Below, piece by piece: positions 23,575 to 35,547 of a stretch of 64,000 bases of DNA; the stretch's first letter is position 1; each line of letters starts with the position of its first letter. The DNA lies in the NCBI GenBank assembly GCA_030248195.1, contig JASAND010005314.1, positions 1 through 64,000 of the forward strand, in the 5' to 3' direction. The stretch comes from Trissonchulus latispiculum (lineage: Eukaryota > Nematoda > Enoplea > Enoplida > Ironidae). The position numbers and the translations under genes were made by a program. The notes under the pieces are model-generated. The model saw only the letters and a program-made list of their open reading frames with translations. It was not told the origin of the DNA and ran no database searches.

Positions 23575-24432
23575 ATTGTGTTGCCCACTTTTCCAAAGGA
23601 AATGGCAACACCTTGTTATTGGTCTGTGCTTATTATTATTATTATTATCCGTCTGTCCCCCCCCTAGATCTCGAGATTGGGAAGGGGTACAGGGCTGGTT
23701 GATACCTTATTTTGAAGCCCTTGACTAGGACATCTCCCGGAAGCGAGATGGCTCCGATACCTTCCGGATTCCGGGAATGGCGAATCCCGGAAGTTTTCGG
23801 ATGGTAAGGGGGGACCAAGGCGAAATTTCAAAATCCAAAATTTTGTCAAAAGTTTTTTGTCTCCGATTTGGCTCAAAAGTTGGTCATAGGGTAACTCGAC
23901 CACGCTGATTTCGAAACTGGAATCGAAATTTTCGGAAAATTTCCGGATTTCGAGATATTCGACCCGGAAAATTCCGGATATTGAAAAATTTCTCCAAAAG
24001 TGGTCGATATGGTACTCAAATGAAAGGTCTCGTCGAGCTGAGCAACTTTCCTTCTTGCGACATTTTCCGAAAATGCGTCTAGCGAAAGTTATGTCCGAAA
24101 AACTGAAAATCCGGGAATTCACGAAAATCCGGATTTTGGGTCGAAAAATTTTTTGTCTCGGATTTCACTCAAAAGTTGGTCATAGGGTAATTCGACCACG
24201 CTGATTTCGAAACTAAAACCGAAATTTTCGGAAAATTTACGGATTTCAAGATATTCGTTCCGGAAAATTCCGGATTTTGAAAAATTTCTCTGAAAGTGGT
24301 CGATATGGTGCTCAAACGAAAGAGTTCGTCGAGCTGAGCAACTTTCCTTCTTGCGACATTTTCTGAAAATGCGTCTAGCGAAAGTTATAGCAGAAAAATA
24401 AACAGAAAAACCTGTTGTGGGCAACACATTCT
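23575..24432. repeat. Tandemly duplicated ~296-bp unit bounded by short inverted repeats
   Basis: Two direct copies offset by 296 bp (for example 'gttggtcatagggtaa' at ~23880 and ~24176; 'gtcgagctgagcaactttcc' at 24032 and 24328). 'gtgttgcccac' at ~23578 and 'gtgggcaacac' at ~24418 bound it as inverted termini. Rich in 'ccggaaaattccgga'-type motifs. Probably a MITE with internal duplication. Confidence 0.55.
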
Positions 24433-24470
24433 TGCAGTAGCGCTAGTGTACTCTTGTTATTATGTAGCTG

Positions 24471-27400
24471 TTAATGCTTAGAACATATAAATAGAATATA
24501 GAATAGAATATAAATGTGAAATGGAAATGTTGGGTGTAGGTTGGGTGGGAGCGCATGGTAGATTATCAGTTCCATTAAGTTACATAAAAAACAGATGTAG
24601 GTACCTAAAACAATGCAGTTGCTAAGACATTGATCTTCAGCATCGTACACTAGTTGACCACTGGGACATTTGCTTGTCTTGCATCGAGCACATCGATCAT
24701 CCTTGCAGTAGTAACGATATTCGTCAATTGGAGCACAGCCAGCGAAACAGTCTGCTCCAGAATCGAATACGGTTAGGTGAGAACCTGAGGGACAGCCTCC
24801 ATCACTGCAAATTCTGCAAGTTCCTGTTGTCGTGTCGCAAGCGTATTCTAAAAAGACAAGGTTAGTAAAGTATATACTCAGGTATTGCTGTGTTACAATA
24901 AAATCTAAGACACTGCTTTAAAATGCGCATCCATCGTGTGTAGACAGCCCTATCTTCAGAAAACATTAAAAGTATACACACATATATAGCTACACATAGT
25001 ATTATACTATTATAGAACATATGTATAACCTGCAAATTGAGTCCTGTGATTTATGTTTGTTACTTTCAAAGTTACCTTGTTATGTACGTTACCCATGACT
25101 TAAATATATACTGTTTGAAACTGAAATAGTTCTTGCCGCGTATAATAATATTTATTTACTTTGAGGACGGAAGTCTGCTTCAAGTGCATTGTCGTCAATG
25201 TCGTTACCAAAAGCTAAAATATACAAGGATTTACATTTACAGAAGTATACTCAATACTGTGCGGAACTGGGAACGTTACCGTTGAATCTGAAAACAATTT
25301 TTGTGTCTTCCAGATTACCCCCCACCACTCAAAATTCCTAAAACTTTACCAATTGAGCTGAAATTTGCTATGGGTATGTTTACTACCACGCCGGGTTTGG
25401 TTCAAATACTGCAAAATTTTTCGATTTCGCCAGATTCAATTGTTTCAATTCACAAGGGGGGAGGGGGGAGCAAGGTAAATCTAAAAATTTTTTGTCGCTG
25501 ATTTTGCTGTTGCTGCAAATGTTGCATATAGGGGTTTGCTGGGTCGCTGAACACGAATCTGATGTCCGTTTGTTTATTCAGCTTTTCGTTAACTTGGCAT
25601 AGGCCAAAGTTGTAAGCATAAGTTGTAAGTTTATGCTGAGTTAACGAAAGCTGAATGGGAAAACAGACTTCAGATTCGTGATCTACGTCCCCGAAAACCC
25701 CATATGAAAATTTCTTATTATTAACTTCAGATTAGTGTTGTTTCAGCAGCTCACTTTAGTTTCAGTTTCAGTTTCAGTCGGTAACCTAAGTTAATTTCAT
25801 TTAGTTTCAGTTTCAATCGGATAACAAAAATAATTTAAGTTTCTGTGTCAGTATCAGTCGCTTGTTCAAATTAATTTCAGTTGCAGTTACAGTTTCAGTC
25901 GGAGACGCAAAATAACTTCAGTTTCAGTCCATTTTCAAAAATAGTTTCAGAGTGACTGAAACTGAAACATGTAGTGACTGAAACCTAGTTTCAGCTTCAG
26001 TTTCAGTGACTGAAGTCTGAAACATCACTACTTCACAACTTCAGATGGTAATCTCTCCTACCTACCGCTTTTACCACAGAGACTGTGTCAAATGACACAT
26101 CATCGCTAGAGAATCCAATCCTGTTGAAAATGACAAAGTCGGCCAAATTTTGGAAAAAATTTGCCGTACAAGAAGAATGTTTTAGAAGGAAAAAACTCGT
26201 CCACAAAATTGTCTGTTTTAATTGTTTAGTGTTACCAAGAGTACATAATAGATAAGAGTGTGGCAGCTGACAGGCTGTATGTTATCAGCTCTCGAGCCAT
26301 GCTCTGCACGCTACGGCCCACCGCCCCCCCCCGCAATTGCGTTATCTAGTGGACCCCCCGCAAATCAATACCCAGTACGCAATTGCGTATGCGCACTCTG
26401 TTCAATAGGAAGGCACCCCCCCCCCGCAAATGTGACCTATCATTCGACCACCCCGCAAAACAGACCCATCACTTTTTCAACAGACGAATGATAGGTCACA
26501 TTTGTGGGGGGATGGCTTACGATAGAAAAAGTGAGCATGAGCATACGCAATTGCGTCTCGGGTACTGATTTGCGGGGACGGGATCCACTAGGTACGCAAT
26601 TGCGGGGTGAAAATGGCTCAGTTACCAAGAGTTTATAATAGGAAGAGTGTACCTATATGACACTCAGCTCGCAAGCTTGCAATATGCTCGAAACATTAAG
26701 GCCGGAATCTCGGGGGCTTCTCAGCGTGTAAACATACAACGCTAACATTTTTCAAAAACGGGCGTTTTTGCCAAATTAAATGCTATAACTTGGGTTGGGC
26801 TAGCAAAATCGTACAGCAATAATTTTCATATCATTATGTTGCATATCATTATGTAGAACGATATCCTTTTAACGGTCTAAAAATTATGTAATTAGCTTCA
26901 GCCAATCTGTTGCAAAACCGGCAATAAAATATCCTTTCCACGAAAATTTTGGGAAGTTCATCATTTCTTCAAAATGCCTTACGTTGTTGCCGGATTTGTA
27001 AGAGATTGCATTGCCTGAACCTAATTGCATACTTTCTATATATATCGTTAAAAAGATCTCATTCTACGCAAGCCGCAACCTAATGACATAAAAACTATTT
27101 CTGTACAATTTTCCTAACTCAAGTTATAGTAATTAATTTTTTAAAAACGCCCATCTTTGAAAAATGTCAGCGTTGTATGTTTGCAAGCTTATTTTATTAG
27201 GAAGAGCTGAGAGTCATACTCTTTCTATCATAAATTCTTGGTGTTACTTTATTGACAACATTACTAATAATTTAATAGACCAAAATCTTTCACGAATAAG
27301 CATGTAAATGGCTTGTGAAAGAGACTGAAAGTTGTTCGTGGATCAATGTACAAATAATTGTTCTTTTGTTCATATATATGCTAAATGCTTATTGTCTGGT

Positions 27401-30400
27401 CAGAAATTCTTTCTGAAACTTACAAGTGTAAGTTGTAGCACTGCCAGAAGTGCTCTCAGAAATTTGTAGGCACACTAGCAGGCGAAGCTCCGAGTGAAGT
27501 GCACGAGTGCGCGAAGCGCACGAGTGCCCTTCACGAGGGCTTCGCCTGCAAGTGAGCTCACAAATTTCTGTGAGCACAGCAAGCAGTGCTACACAACTGG
27601 CTTGTAATATGGCTCAAAAAACAGAAGACATTTAGTCTTCTATATGTCATGTCTTTAAAGACTGATATTTGACTTCAAAATTCAGTCGTTTATATACTAT
27701 TCAACCTAATTTGCATATTACTTCCGGCAGAAGGTATATAAGGTGGAGAAATTCTTTATCATTGCAGTCAGCTCTGCTGGCTGTCAGCAGCTTCGCTGCA
27801 TACTCCAACAGGAGAGCAGCGAAGGCTAACCGTGCAGTACAATTGTACTGCACGCTACACACACAGTACAATTGTACTGTACGGTGTAGCGTGCAATTCA
27901 ATTGTACGCAGGCGGTTGTAGCATGGCTCGATTACACTGAGCCATGTAACAATGGATGCACATTGCACACACGTAGCGCTATTTATATATATAAAACTAA
28001 AGGATATCAGTAATATTTTATCCTATTATACCAGGAACTTCTTCGTCAACATTGGCAAACTCCAGAAATGTTTCAATTTCTAAAATAAAAATACAATTTT
28101 TTTGCCTTTTGGTTATTTGCCAGCATACAACTTTGGTTTACATAGACATGGATATGTTTATAATGTATGTACATTTAGCATCACTATTAAGATTTCTAAA
28201 GAAGTACAAATACTGATATCTTGGAGCATCAGCTTACCAGGATCTGGCTGGTTGCAAGTATCCAGGCACTTTTCTAGTGTGCCCTCGTAAAGAAAATGAG
28301 GCGCGTAAGGGCAACCAGTCGATCCAACACAAGGATTGCACTCCTTTGTAATTCGATTGCAGGCATATTCTAAACATTGTTATGAGTACATAGTTTCATG
28401 CCTAACAAAATTTATGTATCTCGTAGCTCCATTACTTGTATAGCAAGCTAGAAGAAAACGATTAACAATTGAATTAAATAAAATAGGCTAAAACTTTATG
28501 CGGCTGCAAAAACTAAAGGACTTTTGTCTGTGTCTTGGGGATCTTTTGCGCTTTCCCCCGTCAGCCCTAACTTTTGAATTTTTTAACCAATAACTTTGAA
28601 ATTTGGTGTGGGTGCATACTGGAGGCTGGTACATTCAAAAATTTGAAAATATGAAAAATTTTTTAACAATTTTTAGAATTTTAAAATTTTTGAATTCACC
28701 AGCCTCCAGTCAGTATGCACCTACACCAAATTTCAAAGTTATTGGTTAAAAAATCAAAAGTTAGGGCTGGGGGGGGGGAAGCGCAAAAGATCCCATCTTG
28801 GTTACCATTTTTAACAAATTTTAATGGCAGTTTTCAAGCGAGGGCGTCTTTCAATGCAATGCAAAATTATCCCTGAAGGGACCCAATACTAAACACCATA
28901 TGTGCTAATACAGGTATCAATCAAGAATGGGTCTTCCCTTTACCCCTCCCCCACTCCCACAGCTCCGAAGAGGCACCGAAGAAACACAGCTTGGCAGATT
29001 GAGTTGAACTTTGGTAGGGCTAGGTTTTCGGACCTGCTGATTTCAAAAATGCAAACAGTTTAAAATCTGAAAAAATTTTTAAAAATTTTAAAATTTTTGT
29101 TGGTAAGGGTGGACAGAGGGGATCAAAAATACGTTGTCCGTGATTTTGCTGAAATCTTGCATACAGGGGTTTTCTGGACCATTGAGCACGAATCTTAAAT
29201 CAGTCATTCGATTCAACTTTGGTTGGCTTAATATAAGCTAAAGTTGTAAGCTTAAGATGTAAGCTTATCCTGAGCTAACGAAAGCTGAATTGAAAAACGG
29301 ATTTCGGCTTCGTGTTCAGCGCACCAGAAAACCCCTCTATGCAAGTTTGTAGCAAAATCACGGACAAAATGTTTTTGATCCCCTTGGTCCTCCCCTTACC
29401 AACTAAAATCTTAAACTTTAAATTTTCTAAATTTTAAACTTTTTGCGTTTTTGAAATCAGCAGGTCTGAAAACATATCCATACCAAATTTCGACTCAATC
29501 CGTCAAATTGTGCTTCTTGCAGGTGCTTCTCCGGTTCTTCTTCGGAGCTATGGGGGGATAATGGGAAGAAAGTCCCTTAAGAATTAGACTACTATTTACA
29601 AACTCGCAAAACTTAACACGTCGATGGCATTACTCACGAAAGATAGCAGTGTCTGAAATAGAAACGCAAACCGTAACTTAATTACATTTGAGGAATTACC
29701 TCGAGGATAGTAATTAAACAAGGTGGACAAACCAACACACCTGGTCATTTTCATTTTTGTCTTAACTTTTGCTGGTTAGTAACTTTAGAGATCAAGGTTT
29801 ATGTCAAGCGGGGCAGCAATTTTTTAAAGTTCTGAGGGTCTCCCACAACACCTTCTCCACAAAAATTTGCCTGTGCGGGGCCAATTCCCCGTCACGAAAT
29901 CCTGGATTAATGTTCTTCAATGACCCAGTTTTTTGTGGACCTGCTGGCTCGACATAATGGAACTAGACGAAACGGGGGGATTTAAATTTTTTAACGTAAC
30001 CCACCCTTAATTGACTACCAGCCTTCACCGGCCGGCCAAAAAATATGACGTCGACGTTTATGATTAGCAACTTATCTTATCTTAAGACTGCCGAACCAGC
30101 TGCAATAAACGACCGGACCCAACGGTCTGAACACTGACGGTGAACACTATAATCCTGAATGTCGGTTGAGACTACGTAACTACGTAACTTGTTTCAGTTA
30201 GTTACATACTGTTTAAACAGAGCATTACTTACCGAGATCTGGCTCCTCCACAATGTTGGCCGTCTCTATAAAGGCAGCAATCTCTAAAAGAAAAATGAAC
30301 GTTCTCATTGTCAGAGGAGGTGTAGATAAACGTCATTTTTATTGCTTACTTTGCAAGGTCAACCCTTTTATCAAGAGTCAAGGATTTTCTCCTATATATT

Positions 30401-31652
30401 AGAAGAAGAGTAAGCCACTAGAGGGCTCCTCTTCTTGGCATTGCGTAACGGTGCTCCGACCACAATACGCGAATGTTCCCCCGTTTGGGGGGGTCGACAG
30501 GTATACCCCCCTCCGTTTGGTGGGGGGGGGGGGTAGTCGAAAGCGGTCTCCGTTTGGTGGGGGGTAGCCAAAAGTGGTCCCCATTTGGGGGGGGGGGGTC
30601 GCTGAAAGTGGTCCCCGTCTGGGGGGGGCGCTCAAGCAGGCTAAGTTTTGCTCATTCTGATTGGCTGTTGGCGACCCCCCCCCAAACGGGGACCAACTTT
30701 TGTTAACCCCCCCCAAACAGGGACCACTTTTTGTGACCCCCCCAAATAGGGACCCATTTTCGAATAGAACAAAAACTACCGTAATCCTCTGCTCTACCCC
30801 CCCCCCACCAAACGGAGGGGGGTATGCAATGTCGATTTGGTCGACCCCCCCCCCAATCGGGGGAACATTCGCGTATTGTGCTCGGAGCACCGTTACGCAA
30901 TGCAGTGAAGAGAAGCCCTCTAGTGGCTTACTCTTCTTCTTAATAATAGTGCAATTCTGCACTCTTGCTTTTATGTTGTTCAAACATTCAGCTTACCAGG
31001 ATCTGCTTTGCTGCAGGTAACTTGGCACTTTTCTAGTGTGCTTTCATAACGAAAATGAGGTGCATAGGGGCAACCAGTCGATCCTATGCAGGGAACGCAC
31101 TCGTTCGTCACTCGATTGCAAGCATATTCTAAATACAAGTTCAAACAAAAGAACATTTATACCTAAGTGTATAGACTCACTATTTACTGTATGTTACTGT
31201 AAGGGAAGCAGGCATAGGCAAGATTGATAAGCCTGGTATGGGAGATAAGCTGATGCCCTGTGGTGTAGTGGGTTAGCACGTCTGTCCCGGGATCAGAAGG
31301 GCCGTGGTTCGAATTCCGGCTGCGAAGCCCTTCAAATTTTTACTATAAAAAACCTTTTCCAGCCATATTTGCTCACCATTTCTCTCTTGTATCTGTTTAC
31401 CTCTCTCGAACTTTAATTTATTTTTGTTGGAAAAATCTTTTCTCATTTGCTTAAGTGATTAGATCATTGCTCACCATGTATTTTGCAGTCAACCAGACAC
31501 TGGTCCTCAGCATCGTAAAGAAGCGAATGCGATGGACAATTCCCTTCCTTCAAATCACAGGGCAGACAATTAAAGTCTTGGCAATAATAAGAAGCTTCAA
31601 TAGCGGCAATTGTCAAAGCCACCGATATTAACGCATACACCTGCTGCCTCAT
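24471..31652 (-). CDS. Secreted protein with five six-cysteine modules, eight exons
   Basis: Exons in transcript order (minus strand): 31652-31475, 31128-30997, 30283-30233, 29652-29638, 28369-28238, 28079-28032, 25213-25160 and 24847-24471. They total 987 nt, or 328 aa. Every intron is GT-AG and phase 1. The start is the ATG of a clear signal peptide, MRQQVYALISVALTIAAIEA, so the product is probably secreted. Modules follow C-x3/6-C-x2-C-x4/6-C-P-x9/12-C-x3-C: one in exon 1, one each in exons 2 and 5, two fused in exon 8. Exons 2 and 5 are both exactly 132 nt and nearly identical (GCPYAPHF in both). Exons 3, 6 and 7 encode short acidic spacers, and exon 4 is a 15-nt microexon (DTAIF). The hydrophobic C-terminus after the last Cys could be a read-through; a GT donor lies there. 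The family is not recognised; function could be matrix, venom-like or defence. Confidence 0.75.
25290..25720. repeat. Palindromic element in an intron of the Cys-rich gene (family A)
   Basis: Core arms (~25550-25630 and ~25625-25705) share 'ctgaacacgaatctgatgtc', 'attcagctttcgttaac' and 'aaagttgtaagc' in opposite orientations. It is the same family as 28938-29572. The left flank keeps a longer non-palindromic part. Confidence 0.55.
25745..26025. repeat. Degenerate (GTTTCA)n simple repeat
   Basis: Interrupted hexamer runs 'agtttcagtttcagtttcagtc' alternate with spacers, and the end shows the reverse-complement form 'gactgaaactgaaac'. Intronic or intergenic; no coding sense. Confidence 0.75.
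26228..26650. mobile_element. Hairpin element with C-run cassettes (copy 2)
   Basis: Begins 'gttaccaagagtacataata' and is palindromic about ~26470: 'ccgcaattgcgttatctagtgga' on the left answers 'tccactaggtacgcaattgcggg' on the right. Cassettes have C/G-runs plus 'gcaaatcaatacccagtacgc' and 'gggtactgatttgcgggg', homologous to those at 23.1-23.6 kb and ~0.97 kb. Non-coding. Confidence 0.6.
26626..27250. mobile_element. Foldback element with 'gttaccaagagtttataata' ends
   Basis: The left end 'gttaccaagagtttataatagga' is mirrored at 27222-27246 ('tctatcataaattcttggtgttac'). Internally, 26750-26860 mirrors 27085-27180 (for example 'aaaaacgggcgttttt' and 'gctataacttgggttgggc'). The ends match the family at 23.1, 51.5 and 52.3 kb but the interior differs. 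Confidence 0.55.
27428..27960. repeat. Two adjacent imperfect palindromes
   Basis: 27428-27612 folds about ~27525 with 'caggcgaagc..gcttcgcctg' and 'gcacgagtgcgcgaagcgcacgagtgc' at its centre. 27660-27960 folds with two copies of 'gcagtacaattgtactgc'-type inverted sequence near 27834-27880. No gene evident. Confidence 0.45.
28530..28800. repeat. Palindromic element in an intron of the Cys-rich gene (family B)
   Basis: Arms of ~120 bp face each other about ~28665. 'aaccaataactttgaaatttgg' is mirrored by 'ccaaatttcaaagttattggtt', and 'ctggaggctggt' by 'accagcctccag'. The outer parts carry 'gcgctttccccc' and 'gggggggaagcgc'. Intronic, so it could fold in the pre-mRNA. Confidence 0.65.
28938..29572. 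repeat. Palindromic element in an intron of the Cys-rich gene (family A)
   Basis: About 310-bp arms around ~29255. Mirrored blocks: 'gattttgctgaaatcttgcat' with 'atgcaagtttgtagcaaaatc', 'aggggttttctgg' with 'ccagaaaacccct', and 'gtttcaaaaatgc'-like blocks with 'cgtttttgaaatcagcagg'. Same family as 25290-25720. It lies just downstream, in transcript order, of the 15-nt microexon. Confidence 0.65.
30395..30950. mobile_element. Hairpin element with G/C-run cassettes (copy 3), intronic
   Basis: Arms of ~85 bp at the ends ('aagaagagtaagccactagaggg' and its complement at ~30915-30940; 'gcgtaacggtgctccga' and 'cggagcaccgttacgc'). The interior is G-runs on the left and C-runs on the right, separated by 'gtttggggg'/'aaacgg'-type units. 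It sits in the first 715 bp of the intron between exons 2 and 3 of the Cys-rich gene. Confidence 0.65.
31250..31330 (+). repeat. tRNA-derived SINE-like sequence
   Basis: A-box-like 'tggtgtagtgggttagcacg' at 31261 and B box 'ggttcgaattcc' at 31306, with normal tRNA-like spacing. The acceptor and T stems pair poorly, so it is more likely a SINE head than a functional tRNA. It lies in intron 1 of the Cys-rich gene. Confidence 0.45.
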
Positions 31653-31659
31653 TGCTTTG

Positions 31660-34600
31660 ATTCTGGCAAAATTGCAAGCAAAAGATTGTTATGGAGAGTC
31701 CAATTAAATGATGGCAAACGGTATAGTTTTCAAACTTTACTGAGACTTGGATACAATTTACCACCAAGTGAGATTTAAACAGTTTTTACGGTGTTCGCGG
31801 AGCAATCAACACTGAGCGGCAAATGAAGTCATTAATCAAGTCTGTTGTTAACAAGCAACCGTGAGAATACTGCTTAAAATTTTAATAAATATATGGTTAG
31901 AAACTAGTTAGGATTATTCCTGACTTTCGTGATTTATGGTGTTTAAGCCAAAATATTATTTTTTCAATTAGATCCTGAGATTTTGATGTTTATATTTTGT
32001 GTCAGTACATTGCTATGCTCTAATTATTCCGGCTCCATTTTTATAGGCATTGTTTAAATTGTGCAGCCTTTTTTCAAATGAATGAGACATTACAATGCAA
32101 AACTTGTTGTTCTTGGCACTGGCTAGAAGTTGTTTGTAAATAAGATTGAATTTTACAGATTTTTTACAAGTTTTTCTATCGAATTCTTATGATATGTGTA
32201 GCATATGTATACACTACAAGCATGCATTAGGAGTCACATAAGCGTCAGCATCAATTGTCCCGTTCCAAATAGAATAATTTATTGTACAAAACAGAGTTAT
32301 AACCTTCTTCTGATCATACCTACAAGAATGCTGAAAATAGAAAACTGCTGGTGGTTTATTAAGATGTCGTCGGCAGAAATTGAGAATCAAAGCAAGATTT
32401 ACGAAAAGCGCCTCATATTATATACGACCGGTTCTAGAAAAATGCTCAATCTGTCGGTTAAAATTAAGCCCTTTGAGCCTTTGAATATGTATGTAATCCC
32501 AATATTTTTTTCTAATTTCGTATTTATGGCACCTCAAAGTTGCATCGCTTCAAGTGAATAGAATTTATTTTACTGACAAGCACTTGGCAATCTAATTTTG
32601 TCTTCAGATTAGCAGTCTTCAAAGTCTTCAAATAGCAAACTAAACAACATGTAGCAAAGATTCTTGATTTAGTTCTTTATTGTGAAATTTAATTCTTGTT
32701 TGAATTCTGAACACTATTTTTACAATTGTATGTACCTACGAGTTGCGACTTATTAAGCCACACTTCAAAATGTTGGTCTTGCCGATACCAGCTATCTGCA
32801 GAATTTTCTAGACGGTGAGGATTGTTTTTCAAATTTATTAAGAAGAAAAATCTGGAATGCTTTGTTTAACATATTGTCAGAAATACTGAATTCTGTCATT
32901 ATCAGTTTCCATATGTTTCCGAACAATTATTCCTTTCATATATTACCTGTTTTAGGATTCAGGACTCTGTCAATTTTGAAGACTGTTCCAGAAACAATGG
33001 CTCATCGTTTCCTCATAAAAGCCTCAAACTGAAATCTGTTTGCTCAGTGTGTTTGTCAAAAAATTTGAGGGAGTAAGTCAAATTTGCCCAGAATAAATCT
33101 TAGCTTCATGTGCATCCGATCCCCTCAGTGCTTATGAACCAATGGTGTCCAGGTTAATCTGCATTGTGATTGTGTTTCTACTTTCGTATCTAGACCAAAT
33201 CACAACTTATCAGCAAAGAGGTAACAATTTTATTGGTATTTACTCTTGCAGCAGAATTAATGGGTGGACTAAAATTTCTGAAACCGACAATTAACGTTAA
33301 CATTAACACTTAACATTTTTGTTATGCTCTTAATCATACGTGTGCTTGGGGGGGTTTACCCCCCCAGACCTGAGCTCACCCCCCCAGAGGGGTCCCTCAC
33401 CCCCCCCCCAGAATCCGGGTTTTTCCGGTAAAAAACCGGAAAAATTCGGTTTCTCGGCGTCCTTCGGCCGCCCTGCACCCCCCAGAACTTCCCCTCCTGC
33501 ACATGTCTGCTCTTAATGTGATACTGTATTCCTTCAGCGGGTAAATACTTTCTACAAATTGATCGTTTTGTTGTACATATGTAAGTATTGATGCGGTTCG
33601 TATCTCACCTATAACACTGGCAGAGGAGGACAAATTAGCAGTTTAACTCCTTTAACCATGTTCAGGATGATTGAGTTGAAATTGGGATTGAGAAAAGAAT
33701 TGAGTTAATTTTAATTTATTTTATGGACATTTACGGTCGCAGATCGTGCAATTATAGCCCAATTTCATTCAAACTTTCAGAAAATAAATCTGGTATATGA
33801 TAATAAACTTCTTATAAAAACGCCAGCTTTATCACATACATAGACAGTGAGAAACAAAAATTTGAAGTTCCAGAACTATGAGCAGATAATTATGCCCAGC
33901 GACTACAATCATTTTAAAGCTTAACATTGTGTTCTACAACTTTGCTTTTAGACATAAGTCTCTAGCTCTCATCGTTTTTAGTAATAATTTTTTGAAAAAT
34001 TTTCGTAGGAAAATTGCTTGTTTTTGACTGGATTTTGCTCAAAACAGGTTTTGTCGGCTTGGTAGGTACCAGTGTAGATCATAACATAATTAAAGAGCAC
34101 CTTCGCGCAAAAATTTTTGAGGGAAGATTGCTCCATTACCAATGGGTGGATCTGAAAGATATTTTGCACACTGTATCTTTGTACAATTTGCCTTGGGCGG
34201 TTTTAATAATTAGCTCTATCAGTTTCCAATAAAGAGCAATGATTTTTCAAAGTTGGATAAAATGTGAAATTTGCAGCATTTGAAAGTGCTTAATTTCTGC
34301 ATACTAAAATGATGTTTTGACGAAATCAACAAACTGTCCCTGGTTAATTACGTAAGAAACGCACCGAACATGAACATTTTCTTTTGGCAAAAAATTTACA
34401 TAAAAGGTTTTGGTCAAATATTGTGGAGTGAATACTTAGAGTGAAACCACTTTTAATATTTTAGTTTGAGGTGGTGATCCCTTTTGGGCACATATTATTG
34501 GTTGACGGTTCAAATCAGGATAAAATTTGATGAAACTTCCCAAAATAAGTTCTTTTAGCATTCTAACACCCTCCGCGCAATCGCGCTTCAAAACTTCGAC

Positions 34601-35547
34601 GTCTCCGTTCAGGGCCGTTTTTGCCGGTTTTTTACATTTAGACAGTAGCTGCTTAGCTATGACTATATTCATTCGAAAGATCTTATTGAGCTCTACATTT
34701 TTGCTTTCTGAAGTACCTTTCTAACATTTCGCTATAGTGAGATAGCTGATTTTCTTATTTTGGCTTTGAAAACTTGTCATTTTTGCGGAAATCAAATAAT
34801 CTGCCATTTCTTGAGCTACGCAAGCCGTAAAATTAAACGAAGGGTGTCAATTTGAAGGTCTCGTCGAGGCCGATTATTCATGGCGTTGTAATCTTCTAAA
34901 TGCTTTCTCGGACGCTGCTGTTAGAAAAAATGTAGTTTTTACAAAAACATGACCAAATTTTTTCCAGCGATTGTGGAGCACTTACTATGCAAGCTGGAGG
35001 TGTGCCACTTACTAGACGTGTTTTACACAAAAATACCCAGGGACACTTTTTTAGTTGCCCCCCATTGATGCTTTCTAGCTAAAGTGGTCGCTTGCCAAGG
35101 TTGGCAAATGTAGGCAAAATCTAGGTTGCGCATACATTTTAGTTAATTTCCTTATAACAAAGAGCGGTTTCATAATAATTAAAAATGGTCCCTAGCTAGT
35201 TCATAGTATAATTGAATGATGTGGCCGACGCCTCATGAAACAATTTTACTTTATTCCGCAAAAAATCTGGAAAATTAAATTATTTCGAAAATGCAGTAGA
35301 ATAATTTCCGAGAACTAAAGTTAGGGTCACTGTTAGAAAGAGAAAATCTTAAGATCCATTTCGATATAAAAATGGCTACTTAACTCCAAGGAATGAATGA
35401 GTAATAAGGATTCAAAGTTGATGTCTCCAAAAGGAATCACCACCTAAATTTGATTTCTTTAATTTTATTGGAAGTGTTTTTCTTCATGTTATTTTGTAAT
35501 TGGGACCAATACAAAGCATCACGTGAGTTTTAAGATTCTGATTTTAG
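31660..35547. other. Gap: intergenic DNA between divergent genes
   Basis: Should hold the promoter of the minus-strand Cys-rich gene and the 5' exons of the plus-strand Pro/Tyr-rich gene, but none was recognised. 33340-33480 is a C-run block with small GC hairpins (ccggtaaaaaaccgg; ccttcggccg), again like MITE cassettes. The remainder is AT-rich with only short chance ORFs. Confidence 0.4.

Noticed and set aside
23230..23667. Repeated Cys/Trp/Gly ORFs (CTWYSVVGG and similar)
   Set aside because: They derive from the hairpin cassettes and appear on both strands in mirror form.
30399..31020. 194-aa and other ORFs across 30.4-31.0 kb
   Set aside because: They cross a palindromic G/C-run element and show the same content on both strands.
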